Positions 54,201-64,000 of a stretch of DNA of 64,000 nt are shown in pieces. The number at the start of each line of letters is the position of its first letter. Within the stretch, counting starts at the first letter, position 1. Location of the stretch: positions 1-64,000 of the forward strand of contig JAYMSP010000203.1 in NCBI GenBank assembly GCA_036897095.1. The letters run 5' to 3'. Position numbers and translations under genes: made by a program. This stretch comes from Plantago elongata. Its lineage: Eukaryota; Streptophyta; Magnoliopsida; Lamiales; Plantaginaceae. The notes beneath the pieces are model-generated. The model did not search any database, was not told the origin of the DNA, and saw only the letters and a list, made by a program, of their open reading frames with translations.

Positions 54201-54800
54201 AGTTCCGAACTCGCCAAATACTAGTATAAATAGTTTCAGCAAATTCAACTCGAGTCGGTTTACACTTTTAACTTTTTACGACGTGTAACACTCAAAATTT
54301 ATTGTAATTCTTCCACCCTGCCTCGAGGCCTATGCACCACATGTAGACTTTCATTGACCTTTGATCAACTAACATCATTTACTAGTTTTTTTTAACTCTA
54401 GAGGGTCTCTATGCTAATTCGGGTTAAATTTATTTATAATTCTACCAATATATATGTGGTTACCACACAAATAAACCTTTCCCTTTTAGTTTTAGTTTCC
54501 TTTGCACATCTGTTCCACTTCATCTTACTATACCAAATAGTGCGATTTTTTATCAGTTTCACACTCTTACAAGTTCATTAAACGTGATCTCATATATTGC
54601 CAGTTCGATTAGTCTTTCATTATCTGAAACGAGAATAACAGGGTATCCTTAGCAGTTAGCTCTCTAAAACTTCTCGTGTTGTTGTCACTTGGAATCCAAA
54701 ACTTTCACATACGAGCATGAAGTTCAACGTTATCTCACTTAATTATTTAATCAAGGTCACGTTAATATTACCGTTCAAATTACACAAAATCTACAGACAC
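51300..54800. other. intergenic DNA between transporter and peptide gene
   Basis: Scattered AT-rich sequence with short chance ORFs. No gene, hairpin RNA or bounded transposon was recognised. Confidence 0.45.
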
Positions 54801-54817
54801 ATTAAAACTGTGTTTAA

Positions 54818-55237
54818 TCATGGTAGAGACGACTGAGTATAGATGTAATCTTCATTCTCCAGAACAGTACTTTCTTCTGAGCCTTCACGATCCTTTTTGC
54901 ACTCAACATCATGCTCACACTTGCTTTTCGCCCCCTGCGTGAAACGAACATTATACATCATGCATTTCATTCCAAACCAGTTTTACAGCTTGTTACGAGT
55001 AAAACGTTTTAATTTATGTCAATTTTCTTGACTAATTCATGTCGCTCTATGATCTACTTGGAGCTAAAAAGAAAATGTAGGTACTTATTAAGTGTAGATG
55101 TTGCTTACCAAATTAGGAGCTGATTTGCCAGCATTTAATGCCATTCCATTGGTTGTGAGTGGACTAGATGACCCTCCTTTAGTGATTGCAGAAATGAGAA
55201 GTATTAGCAGAATAAGTAACAGAACAGAATATCTCAT
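54818..55237 (-). CDS. PSK: phytosulfokine (PSK) precursor, 2 exons
   Basis: Exons 55237-55109 and 54934-54818, phase-0 GT-AG intron, 81 aa. Residues 1-20 (MRYSVLLLILLILLISAITK) are a signal peptide. The propeptide has KCEHDVECKKDREG, a C-x5-C module like the conserved PSK-domain cysteines, then ENEDYIYTQSSLP with the hormone pentapeptide YIYTQ at residues 73-77. In the known pathway TPST sulfates both tyrosines (the preceding Asp fits), subtilases release the peptide, and PSKR receptors sense it to promote cell growth and tune immunity. Only four residues follow the hormone. The exon 2 reading was confirmed by the AG acceptor (ACGCAG) and donor GTAAGC. Which PSK subtype is not decided. Confidence 0.92.
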
Positions 55238-55299
55238 TTTTCTTGTAAGAAGAAGAACAGTGTAAGATTAGTACCAAGCTGTATAAACTCAGTTAATAT

Positions 55300-57060
55300 A
55301 AGATGTGGTTTTGAACTACTATATGATCATGTTTTTCAACTCCATTTGACTGAGCTGTCTGTCTGCTGATTACAAAACATAAAGCTCAATCACCAACACA
55401 AGAGGGTTGGCTTCTTTGTGTCTTTCCCAGTTTTAAATTCTGTTTTAACCCAGAATGTGACACACTGGAGAGAGAGACTATGTAATGAATATGAATCTTC
55501 ATTATAATACTGCTCCACTATGCTTTGTAGCTTAGTGTTTTGTAATTGTATGTTTGATCTCAATAATTTCATCACTACTCCCCATTCATTTGTTTCCATT
55601 TCATTTTCTTTTCACCGTTGTTTCTAGTCATGGACAGACAGTACATGTCGCATAGCAGCTGTTTTTGGGCTCAACCCTATTGACCACCATTTTTCGGCCC
55701 ACACAAAGATGGTATTTGGTTCATGAATATGCGGCCCAAACGGGGTGTCCAAGTCGAGTTTCAGCGTATGACACATTGATTCCAAAAATAATATACCAGA
55801 TCATTAAAGGACGCGCGTGTGGCCAATAATTAAAATTCTGATAATTGAGTTAAAAATACTTAAATTTTTACTTAATTAAAATTTTTAATTCTATACGAAT
55901 CAATCGGTTATCTACTCGTGTCATAAGGAAAATTTGAAAAAAAGAGTAATTTAGAGTGATTCATTGCCAGACCCGCCACCTTCTGTACTGAGCAATAGCA
56001 TTGGCCAATATGGGTATACTACAATGACATACATTCCCGACTCTTTTATGTCATACCAAAAGTGAATGTAAAACTAAAACACATGTGCTAGCCACATTGG
56101 TTTTTCCTTTACTTTTGGTGCCCGATCGGTCGATATAAAATTGGCAAAATTAAGAGTACTGTATGATAGTTGGACGATACCATTGTAAATTTACCAACAG
56201 CAAGTGACCGACTCTACATGTCTATGTTCTCTCCAAACATGAGTGACTACTGATCAGCTAGTCATTAATTGCACATTTAAATAATGGTAAAGAGAATAAT
56301 TTTAAACCACATTTATAAAAGGGACCTACATATACTATATATGAATATTAAATAATGATTTAAATTATAAATACTTCATACGGTCAATAATTTGTTAATT
56401 TGTCAATAGAGATAGAAATTATTAATTTGTCAATAGAGATACAAATGATATTAAAAAGAAAAACTATGAAAAATAAGAGAGATACGATGTTAAAGAGTGA
56501 TGAGACTTTCTAAAATAAAAAGGGCTATGTGATTTTCTTTATTGTTGTTGCTGCTTGTTTTTAGTTATGTTATGTGGAATCATCGAACATGAAATGTTCG
56601 TGATAAATGCGCCTTTTTGACATATTGTTCAGTTGCTTATCCGATCAACACGAATATACAATATGTATATCAAAGTAACAACCGTGTTTGATGATGTTAC
56701 ATGAACATGCTTATTTAAGCATGCTAGATTTTATGTCCATGGTTTGAATATTTACCGTTGCTAACGAATCTTCTTAGTTTTTTCAATACTATACGTAAGC
56801 AATATAACATTTTTATCGTTTGTGGATGTTTGTGCAATCTCCTAACTTTATGCGTGGTCTTCCTGAAAAGTTCGAACTTTGTCTAACTCAAATTAAGGAA
56901 AATAATCAAAGTCAGATCAGAATTAATATTTTCGGAAATAAAACACACATGATCAAATTTGACGAAGTAAATTCAACAGCTGTAACCCGTCAGGTGACAT
57001 AACATCCAACTACAAAGTTAGGTTATGTGCTCTTAAATTGAAATGTACTAAACTGAAACT
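55300..57060. other. intergenic DNA
   Basis: Contains short ORFs only. A diffuse ~100 bp direct similarity exists between about 56885-57000 and 57535-57645 (both with ACACATGATC...GAAGTAAATT), suggesting an old repeat. Confidence 0.45.
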
Positions 57061-57069
57061 GAAATGAAG

Positions 57070-57265
57070 TAAGGTATAAACTATAACTACACCGAGCTGA
57101 ATTGAAGTGAACTAAACTAAAGTAAGGTATAAATTATAACCACGCCGAACTGAATTGAACTAGAGTAAAATATAAACTATGACTACGTCGAGCTTAATTG
57201 AACTAAATTGAACTTAAAGTAAAGTATAAACTATAACTACGCCGAGCTGAATTGAACTAAACAGA
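57070..57265. repeat. four-unit minisatellite, ~43-54 bp units
   Basis: Units start at 57070, 57123, 57166 and 57220 with TAA(A/G)(G/A)TATAAA(C/T)TAT, followed by ACTACGCCGAGCTGAATTGAA-like cores. Unit length varies by small indels. Confidence 0.8.
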
Positions 57266-57997
57266 ATTGAATTTAATTGAATTGAACTGAACTAAAGTGA
57301 TTTTAAGTTAAATAAAACATAGCCTTAGTATTAAACTTTCAACTACATTTTACCATTTTTGCACGTGTGATCTTCCTGGCTCTATTAATAATATATCATA
57401 TCAATCTATCTCGAAAATAAACAATCATAATTAACAAGACTCCCTAAAATGCTTCATTTATTAAACATATAAATCGGAATAAAAAAATCTTTAACTCAAA
57501 AGTTCGAACTATACTAAATATTTAAATGAAGGAACGAAATAAAAGTCGTGATCAAAATAATCATTTACGGAAAGAAAATAAACACATGATCGGATCTGTC
57601 GAAGTAAATTTAACATCCGTAACTTTTCAAGTAACACATATCCAAATTGGAACACACTATGAAAACTTTCAAGTAACACCCTTAATTAATATAGATAAAG
57701 ACTCACTATTTTTCATTTGATAAAAGAAATTGGTAGATTTCACAATCGGAAAATCTAAAAGAAATAAAATGACTACAAACTCCTACCAAGAGACATAAAA
57801 ATATCCTGAATCAAGTCTGACCAGAAGAAGTTAAGGAAACAAGCAGTCAATAAACATCATAATCTCGAGTGCGGATTCACAAATTAACACAAAGAAAAAC
57901 ACCCTCACACACGTAATTTTCACCAGGAAAAAAGAAAAAAACAAGTAGGCCCCATCTTTCATATTATCTCCACCTCTTTTACAACTCATTTCACCCA

Positions 57998-58006
57998 ATA
58001 TAAAAA
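57998..58006 (+). promoter_or_regulatory. TATA box of the LRR pseudokinase gene
   Basis: AATATAAAA about 280 bp before the ATG. It is followed by a CT-microsatellite leader (CTCTCTCTCTCT at 58042-58062), a layout common in plant 5' UTRs. Confidence 0.55.
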
Positions 58007-58041
58007 GCCTACTACTATTCTCTCTCAGTAAGTAAGCTACT

Positions 58042-58062
58042 ATCTCTCTCTCTCTCTCTCTC
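58042..58062. repeat. (CT)n microsatellite in the 5' leader
   Basis: About ten CT repeats directly followed by ACACACACTCACACACC, between the TATA box and the start codon at 58282. Confidence 0.85.
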
Positions 58063-58281
58063 TTACACACACTCACACACCTTGCACCTAGAGAGAGAAA
58101 GGAAGAGTAGAAACTCAGTACCTAGTAGTCTACTCTTCTTCACAGTTCATCTTCTTACACCCAAAACCAGCTCATCTTCTCCATTTCCTCTAATTAAAAA
58201 AAACCCTAATTCCATTTCCACCAATGCTCCACCCTTAACCTCACCATTTCCACCTTTTCCCCACCACTTCCACACCACCAA

Positions 58282-61200
58282 ATGAGTATCACTCTCCTTA
58301 TACTCCTCCTCCTCCACCACCATGTTTCCGCAGCTTCGGAGGAGGAAGTACGATCACTTCTGGAGTTTCGAAAAGGTATCAAATCTGACCCGTCTTCCAA
58401 GGTCTTCTCCACCTGGGAGACGCCTTCCAACACCTCCGCGTGTCCTTCGGGGTTTCACGGAGTCGTTTGTGAGGCGGATTCGGTCGTTTCAATTTTGCTT
58501 GACCACCTCGAACTTTCCGGTGACCTCAAGTTTAGTACGCTCATTGGTTTGAAGAGTCTGAGGAATCTGTCATTGGTTGGAAACGGCTTGTCCGGGAGGC
58601 TAGTGCCGTCTATGGGAGTAATGACGACGCTCCAGTGGCTCGATCTCTCCGGGAACCAGTTTTACGGGCCGATTCCGGAGAGATTGACCGAGCTTTGGGC
58701 GCTACATTATGTTAATTTGTCGAATAATAACTTTACCGGGTGGTTTCCGGATGGAATTGGGAAGTTGCAGCAGGTTAAGGTGCTGGATTTGCATTCGAAT
58801 CAGCTCCAGGGGGATGTGGGAGCGCTGATTCCGCAGCTCAGGAATGTGGAGCACTTGGATTTGAGCGGTAACGGGTTTTTCGGGTCGTTGGAATTGAGTG
58901 TGGAGAATGTGTCTAGTTTGGCTAATACTGTGCAGTATGTTAATTTGAGTGGAAATCATATAGGGGGAGGGTTGTGGGGGTCTGATGCAATGGAGTTGTT
59001 TAGGAATCTCAGGGTCTTGGATTTGAGTGGGAATGGGATTTCAGGTGAGCTGCCGGAGTTCGATCAATTGCCTAATCTTCAGGTGCTCAGGCTTGGGGGT
59101 AATCAGCTATTCGGGCCCTTGCCGGAGGGGCTATTGCAGGGTGGAGCAGCATTGCAGGAGTTGGATCTCAATGGGAATGGTTTCTCCGGTGAGATTCGGT
59201 TCTTTCACCCTGTACATTTTTGTTTTAATCGAGTTTATTGAGAAATTATTGATTAGTTGTTATGTGAGCATGCCCATTATTTCCTGTGTTCTATTTGATA
59301 AATGTGGTTGGTAGCTGTAAATTGTATGCTCATCTATTTAGAATTATATGCATTTGTATTACTGTATTAGTGTTACGTAGTTATGCATCGACACGTGCAT
59401 TGGGTTGTTTGCTTAATTTTGGGCGGTAAGGCGGAAGTTTGGTTGTTGTATTTATGTTGCTAAAAGCAATGAAAGGTATTCGTTACCGATCTAGATGCTT
59501 GAGTGCTCACATTGGAAAGTGTATCTTGTGGGAGATTAAGATTCTAAAACTTCACTTTGGAAGTCTTTGTCAGTAGAAGTTGTTTCATTCATACAAACCA
59601 CGAGTGGCGTGAAATTTTTGAAAAACAAAAAGTGGTATAGGAGACCAAAAAATTAAATACATGTTGTTTTAGTTGTCCGCAATGATACTGAAAGGAACCT
59701 TAGTGTGTCTGGCATATTTTCATTGAGAAGGGTCTAAGACACAGCTTGCACCACAATTATAACAATGCTGTATCATGGAAATAGCCAAACACCACTGTAT
59801 GCAACTACAAAAGTGTCTTAGAAATGAACCTTGACATGTAATGCTTTTGCTGAATAAGTTTGTATTTTTTTTGGGGATTATCTTCCAACAGCTTACACTT
59901 AGAACCCCCTTGACAGTTATATGATTTCCTAAAGTCTTGTGTGGAGTTTGTGTTTATATGCTGTTTCCATTAGCAGCTAGTAGACGACAACAACGCAATT
60001 ACCATAAACTAAGTGTGTTAGTATGTGTTAATGTCAATTGTATTTATGATGAGTAAAATTGTTGAACTATTATATTTGGCTTCACTATACGTTTTAATGA
60101 CATACACTTAATATTTTATTAATAGGCTGATAGCCACATGGCTTGATATTTTATGATTCTAGACCATGGAGTCTGAATTGGAATTCCTTTGATCATAAAG
60201 TTTCTACTATTTACGTAATTGAAACATTGTTATTAAAATGTTTATATCCACATAATGCCTTGACATTTTACGAATCTTGTAGACTATGGAACCTGAAGTG
60301 GGATCTTAATGTTTTTTCTATATATGTACCCATTCATTATTTCTGTTTACGTACCCCACACATTATCTGGAAAATTTAATCTGCACATAGTGTAATTGTT
60401 ATCTAATTTTCAATTCTTCAGTTATGTTTGCTTGTCCTAGTTATTTATCTTCTTTCCTAAGTGGCGTGTCAATATTTTTCTGAATTAATTATTTCTGTTT
60501 CAGGTTCTATTCCTGAAATCAACTCGACAACCTTGAGTACTCTGAATCTTTCATCGAATTCAATATCTGGCCACTTGCCCCCATCTTTAGGAAATTGTCG
60601 GATTGTTGATCTCAGCAGAAATTCTTTATCAGATGACATTTCTGTTCTTGCAAATTGGAGTGGTGATTTAGAAGTTCTGGATTTGAGTTCCAACAGCTTG
60701 ACTGGAAGCATACCCAATTTGACGCAATTCCAGAGTTTGACTTCTCTAAATATTAGAAATAATTCCATCGAAGGCACATTGCCTTTGACGTCCGGCTCCT
60801 ATCCAAAACTCATGATTCTTGATGTCAGCTTAAACAAGTTTGATGGTCTGATTCCACCAAGCTTCTTTACTTCATTTACGTTAACAAGCTTGAATCTGTC
60901 AGGCAATCATTTCAGTGGACCGATTCCTTTTGAAGGCGCTCGCACAAATGAAATGTTGGTCCTACCTTCTAGTCCACCAATGGAGTCTTTAGATCTTTCA
61001 GATAATTTCTTGACAGGTGGATTACCTTCCAATATAGGTAACTGGGGGAGGCTTAAGTTGATAAATCTTGCTTCCAATAATTTGTCTGGGCACCTGCCAA
61101 GCGAATTGAGCAAACTGGGTGCCCTTGAGTATCTTAACCTATCCCACAACAACTTCACCGGAAATCTTCCGGATGAGTTACCATCGAGCCTTATGTTCTT

Positions 61201-63671
61201 CGACGTCTCTGACAATGAGTTATCAGGGAATATCCCCTCCAACTTGAGAAAATTCCCGGATTCATCATTTTCTGGGAACAACCTCCAATCGTCAGGCCGT
61301 AGTATTCCTAGCACTAATGTTCCTGGTGGTAGTGGAAGCCGGCACTCAAAATCTAGTATCAGAGTAGCCATTATTGTTGCATGTGTAGGAGCTGCTTTGA
61401 TGGTCACCTTTGTCCTATTAGCTTATCACCGGGCTCGCTTTCATGATTTCCATGCCCGGAATGGACAGACAGCTGGCAGAGAGGCCAAAGAAGGAAGATT
61501 TAATCGCCGATCACTATTCAGACTCCATGGTGGTACGGAGCCTGCGCCAACTTCATTAAGTTTTTCTAACGATCATCTATTGACTGCAAATTCAAGGTCA
61601 ATGTCTGGGCAAATTGAATCTGGTACTGAAATTGCTGAACATGCAGTGCCCAAGCGAATGATTCCGAAACCACAAGATAATGTTCCGACAACTTCAGGAC
61701 GAAAATCCTCACCTGAGTCACCAATTGTTTCCTCACCTCGTTTTGTTGAGACAATGGAACGGCCTGTTACTATGGATGTATATTCACCAGATAGATTGGC
61801 AGGTGAACTTTTCTTCCTGGATACCTCTCTGGTATTCACAGCTGAGGAACTGTCTCGTGCTCCAGCAGAAGTACTTGGCCGAAGCAGCCATGGCACGTTG
61901 TACAAAGCGACTATTGATAATGGGCACATGCTTACTGTGAAGTGGTTGAGGGTTGGCTTGGTTAAAAACAAGAAAGAATTTGCGAAGGAAGTAAAAAAGA
62001 TTGGATCAGTAAGGCATCCAAATCTTGTTAGTTTAAGGGCTTATTATTGGGGACCCAGAGAACAAGAGCGGCTTGTTTTAGCTGATTACATTGTGGGGGA
62101 TAGCTTGGCTTTGCATCTTTACGGTAAGGACAATGCGATTTCTTATTTGGTATCTACACATTGTGATATTACTGCTTTGGTGGATCATTTCTTGTTATTT
62201 ATGATTTTACCTTACTACCTGTTGAGATCTTCCTTTCCTTGTGCAAGATGCATGCTGTTTTGGCATTCATTTCAAGAAGAGACTTTTGACTTTTAGTTGC
62301 GGGTGGTGTTAAATCGAGAGGAACTTCTGTTATAAAAGAGAGCAGATCGTGTTTATATTAGGGAAGCTTGATTATAGATTCTTTCAATATTTTCTAATAT
62401 AAACGTGATTGCTGTCAATATAACAAAAGTCGTTCTCAATTTAAAACTACTCTTAAGATGCTCATCTAGTCCAGATCTATTCTACATGTCAATTTGCCCA
62501 CCATTAACTAGATAAATGGAATTGATAAAGACTTTTCTGGAATTCTTGAGTACTAATCTAGTAATATTGTGGAAATTTCAGGCAGTTGTCAAGTGCAAAT
62601 TTTACCTAGTGAGAACTTGACAACTGCTCCATCTCCATCCTTCACTTACCTGAGCATTAAATTCATGTGTACCGTATCAGACTTGTCATGTAGGCATGAA
62701 TAGGATCCTTTGAAAATTGGGATCTAAATGGTTTCGAGTCAGTAGTACCATTCAGTTTCAGAAGTTGCATGGAAGGAGCATTACCAGTCATAGTAGGATA
62801 TTTTTATTGTTATTTGCCCTAACTAGACTGTTTTGTTGGTGTATCTTCAGAAAACATATATATATTGCAGCCATTGTCTTTTTTTGCATATTTTGTAAGT
62901 CTTAAATTGCTGTTTGCGCGGGCCTGACTTTTCATACTGGCTCAAGTTATAATCCATGTATTTTTTTATCACAAGTGTATAGGTAGTTTCAGAAACTGAT
63001 TTTATTCCAAGTTAATCACAGTGTCTTGAACTATCGTGGCCATTTCATAGAGTCAATATATAAAATATACTTATGAGCTTCTGTTTTGCGCAGAAACTAC
63101 ACCAAGGAGATACTCTCTATTATCATTCACGCAAAGGTTACAAGTTGCTGTGGATGTTGCTCGGTGTCTGATGTTCCTTCACGATAGAGCTTTCCCTCAT
63201 GGAAACCTGAAGCCAACAAACATATTATTGGCCGGCTCTGATTATACTGTCCGCATCACCGACTATGGTCTCCATCGCCTGATGACCCCAGCTGGCATAG
63301 CTGAACAGATACTGAACCTTGGGGCTCTTGGCTATCGTGCACCAGAACTTGCCGGCGCAGCCAAACCTGTTCCATCACTGAAAGCGGACGTATATGCATT
63401 CGGTGTGATCTTGATGGAACTGTTAACCCGAAGAAGTGCTGGTGACATAATCTCGGGTCAATCTGGAGCAGTTGATCTGACAGATTGGGTACGGCTGTGC
63501 GATCAGGAAGGGCGAGGGATGGATTGCATTGACAGGGATATTTCCGGTGGTGAAGAACATTCGAAGGCCATGGATGATATGCTTGCGGTTTCGTTGAAGT
63601 GCATTCTCCCTGTAAATGAAAGGCCTAACATCAGACAAGTGTTGGATGATCTGAGTGCAATTACTGTGTGA
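58282..63671 (+). CDS. LRR receptor-like pseudokinase, At5g10020-type (LRR-III)
   Basis: Exons 58282-59188, 60504-62123 and 63094-63671; both introns are phase 1 (Gly303 and Glu843 are split), 3105 nt, 1034 aa. Signal peptide ~1-18, an N-terminal cap with CPSGFHGVVC, then some twenty leucine-rich repeats (LxxLDLSGNxFxGxIP) to ~560. Transmembrane segment ~590-610 (VAIIVACVGAALMVTFVLLA), a Ser/Pro-rich juxtamembrane stretch, then a kinase fold ~750-1030. VKWLR keeps the ATP lysine (Lys782), but the catalytic loop reads HGNLKPTN (HRD to HGN, Asn880 for the catalytic Asp) and DFG is DYG (899-901), so phosphotransfer is unlikely. Such proteins act as scaffolds or co-receptors at the plasma membrane; the ligand is unknown. 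Overall order and length match Arabidopsis At5g10020, which is annotated as probably inactive. Confidence 0.94.
60125..60350. repeat. diverged ~110 bp tandem duplication in intron 1 of the LRR gene
   Basis: TGGCTTGATATTTTATGATTC/TAGACCATGGAGTCTGAATTGG is echoed by TGCCTTGACATTTTACGAATC/TAGACTATGGAACCTGAAGTGG about 113 bp downstream. Non-coding. Confidence 0.6.
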
Positions 63672-64000
63672 AGAATTTTTGTACATGTGGTGTTGGTATT
63701 AATTCTTTATCTGTGACCTGTTTTGGTTACCTTTTTTTATAATTTTTTTAATTGATTCCATTGCCTTCTAATCTGGGCTGATCTTCAGATATGTTTAGTT
63801 TTATCCTTCTCCCTTCCTTTCACTTCAATTTTTGTGTAAAGTGATGTTTAATCCATTGATTAATTCGCAGAAATCCCATTTCTGGTTGATCTCTGTGTTG
63901 CGACTTGTTTGCGCTATTATTGAGTACAGGGCTGGCCCCTTTTTTACTGGCTGTTGCTTCAGAACAGTCATTTTGTTGTGCAGCATGTTATGCGGCTGAT
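63672..64000 (+). other. 3' UTR and downstream flank of the LRR gene
   Basis: Follows the TGA. No further gene begins before the window ends. Confidence 0.5.

Overview
The window is nuclear DNA of a flowering plant. Its genes are split by AT-rich GT-AG introns, it carries a MIR169 cluster, a phytosulfokine precursor, class III chitinases, A-type cytochromes P450 and a plant LRR receptor-like (pseudo)kinase, and the intergenic space is full of MITE, MULE, Helitron, CACTA and LTR-element debris. The protein set and transposon types suggest a eudicot, possibly an asterid of the Lamiales type; this is inference, since no marker in the window fixes the species.

Layout. 0-6.4 kb: AT-rich repeats, a Helitron-like end and a MULE-like element with a small GRF-type zinc-finger ORF. 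6.5-7.0 kb: intronless NF-YB gene (+). 7.5-11.8 kb: two tandem class III chitinase genes (-) in a duplicated ~1.9 kb block. 11.9-17.25 kb: 14-exon HEAT INTOLERANT 4-like gene (-), reassembled exon by exon to 361 aa. 17.3-25 kb: gene-poor, with decayed exon-like pieces and simple repeats. 25.2-35.4 kb: a P450 cluster of two intact two-exon genes (496 and 498 aa) around mosaic pseudogene pieces, a Copia fossil fragment and an LTR-retroelement remnant. 35.4-44.8 kb: repeat-rich, no gene. 44.8-46.0 kb: four MIR169 hairpins, three of them in tandem ~315 bp repeats. 46.6-49.0 kb: LTR-like direct repeats around a CACTA remnant whose subterminal DNA is a chain of palindromes. 49.3-51.2 kb: 7-exon WAT1/EamA transporter (-). 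54.8-55.2 kb: 2-exon phytosulfokine precursor (-). 58.3-63.7 kb: 3-exon LRR receptor-like pseudokinase of the At5g10020 type (+).

How the parts relate. No operon-like unit exists, as expected for a plant. The HIT4 homologue and the At5g10020-type receptor are, to my knowledge, immediate neighbours in Arabidopsis (At5g10010 and At5g10020). Here they are ~41 kb apart, with the P450s, MIR169 cluster, transporter, peptide gene and transposons between them, so the window looks like an old syntenic pair pulled apart by insertion and local duplication. The miR169 cluster (classic targets: NF-YA) and the NF-YB gene belong to the same NF-Y regulatory system, but nothing in the sequence shows that the linkage is functional.

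Limits: similarity calls come from reading the sequence without database searches, and transposon boundaries are approximate unless target-site duplications are named.
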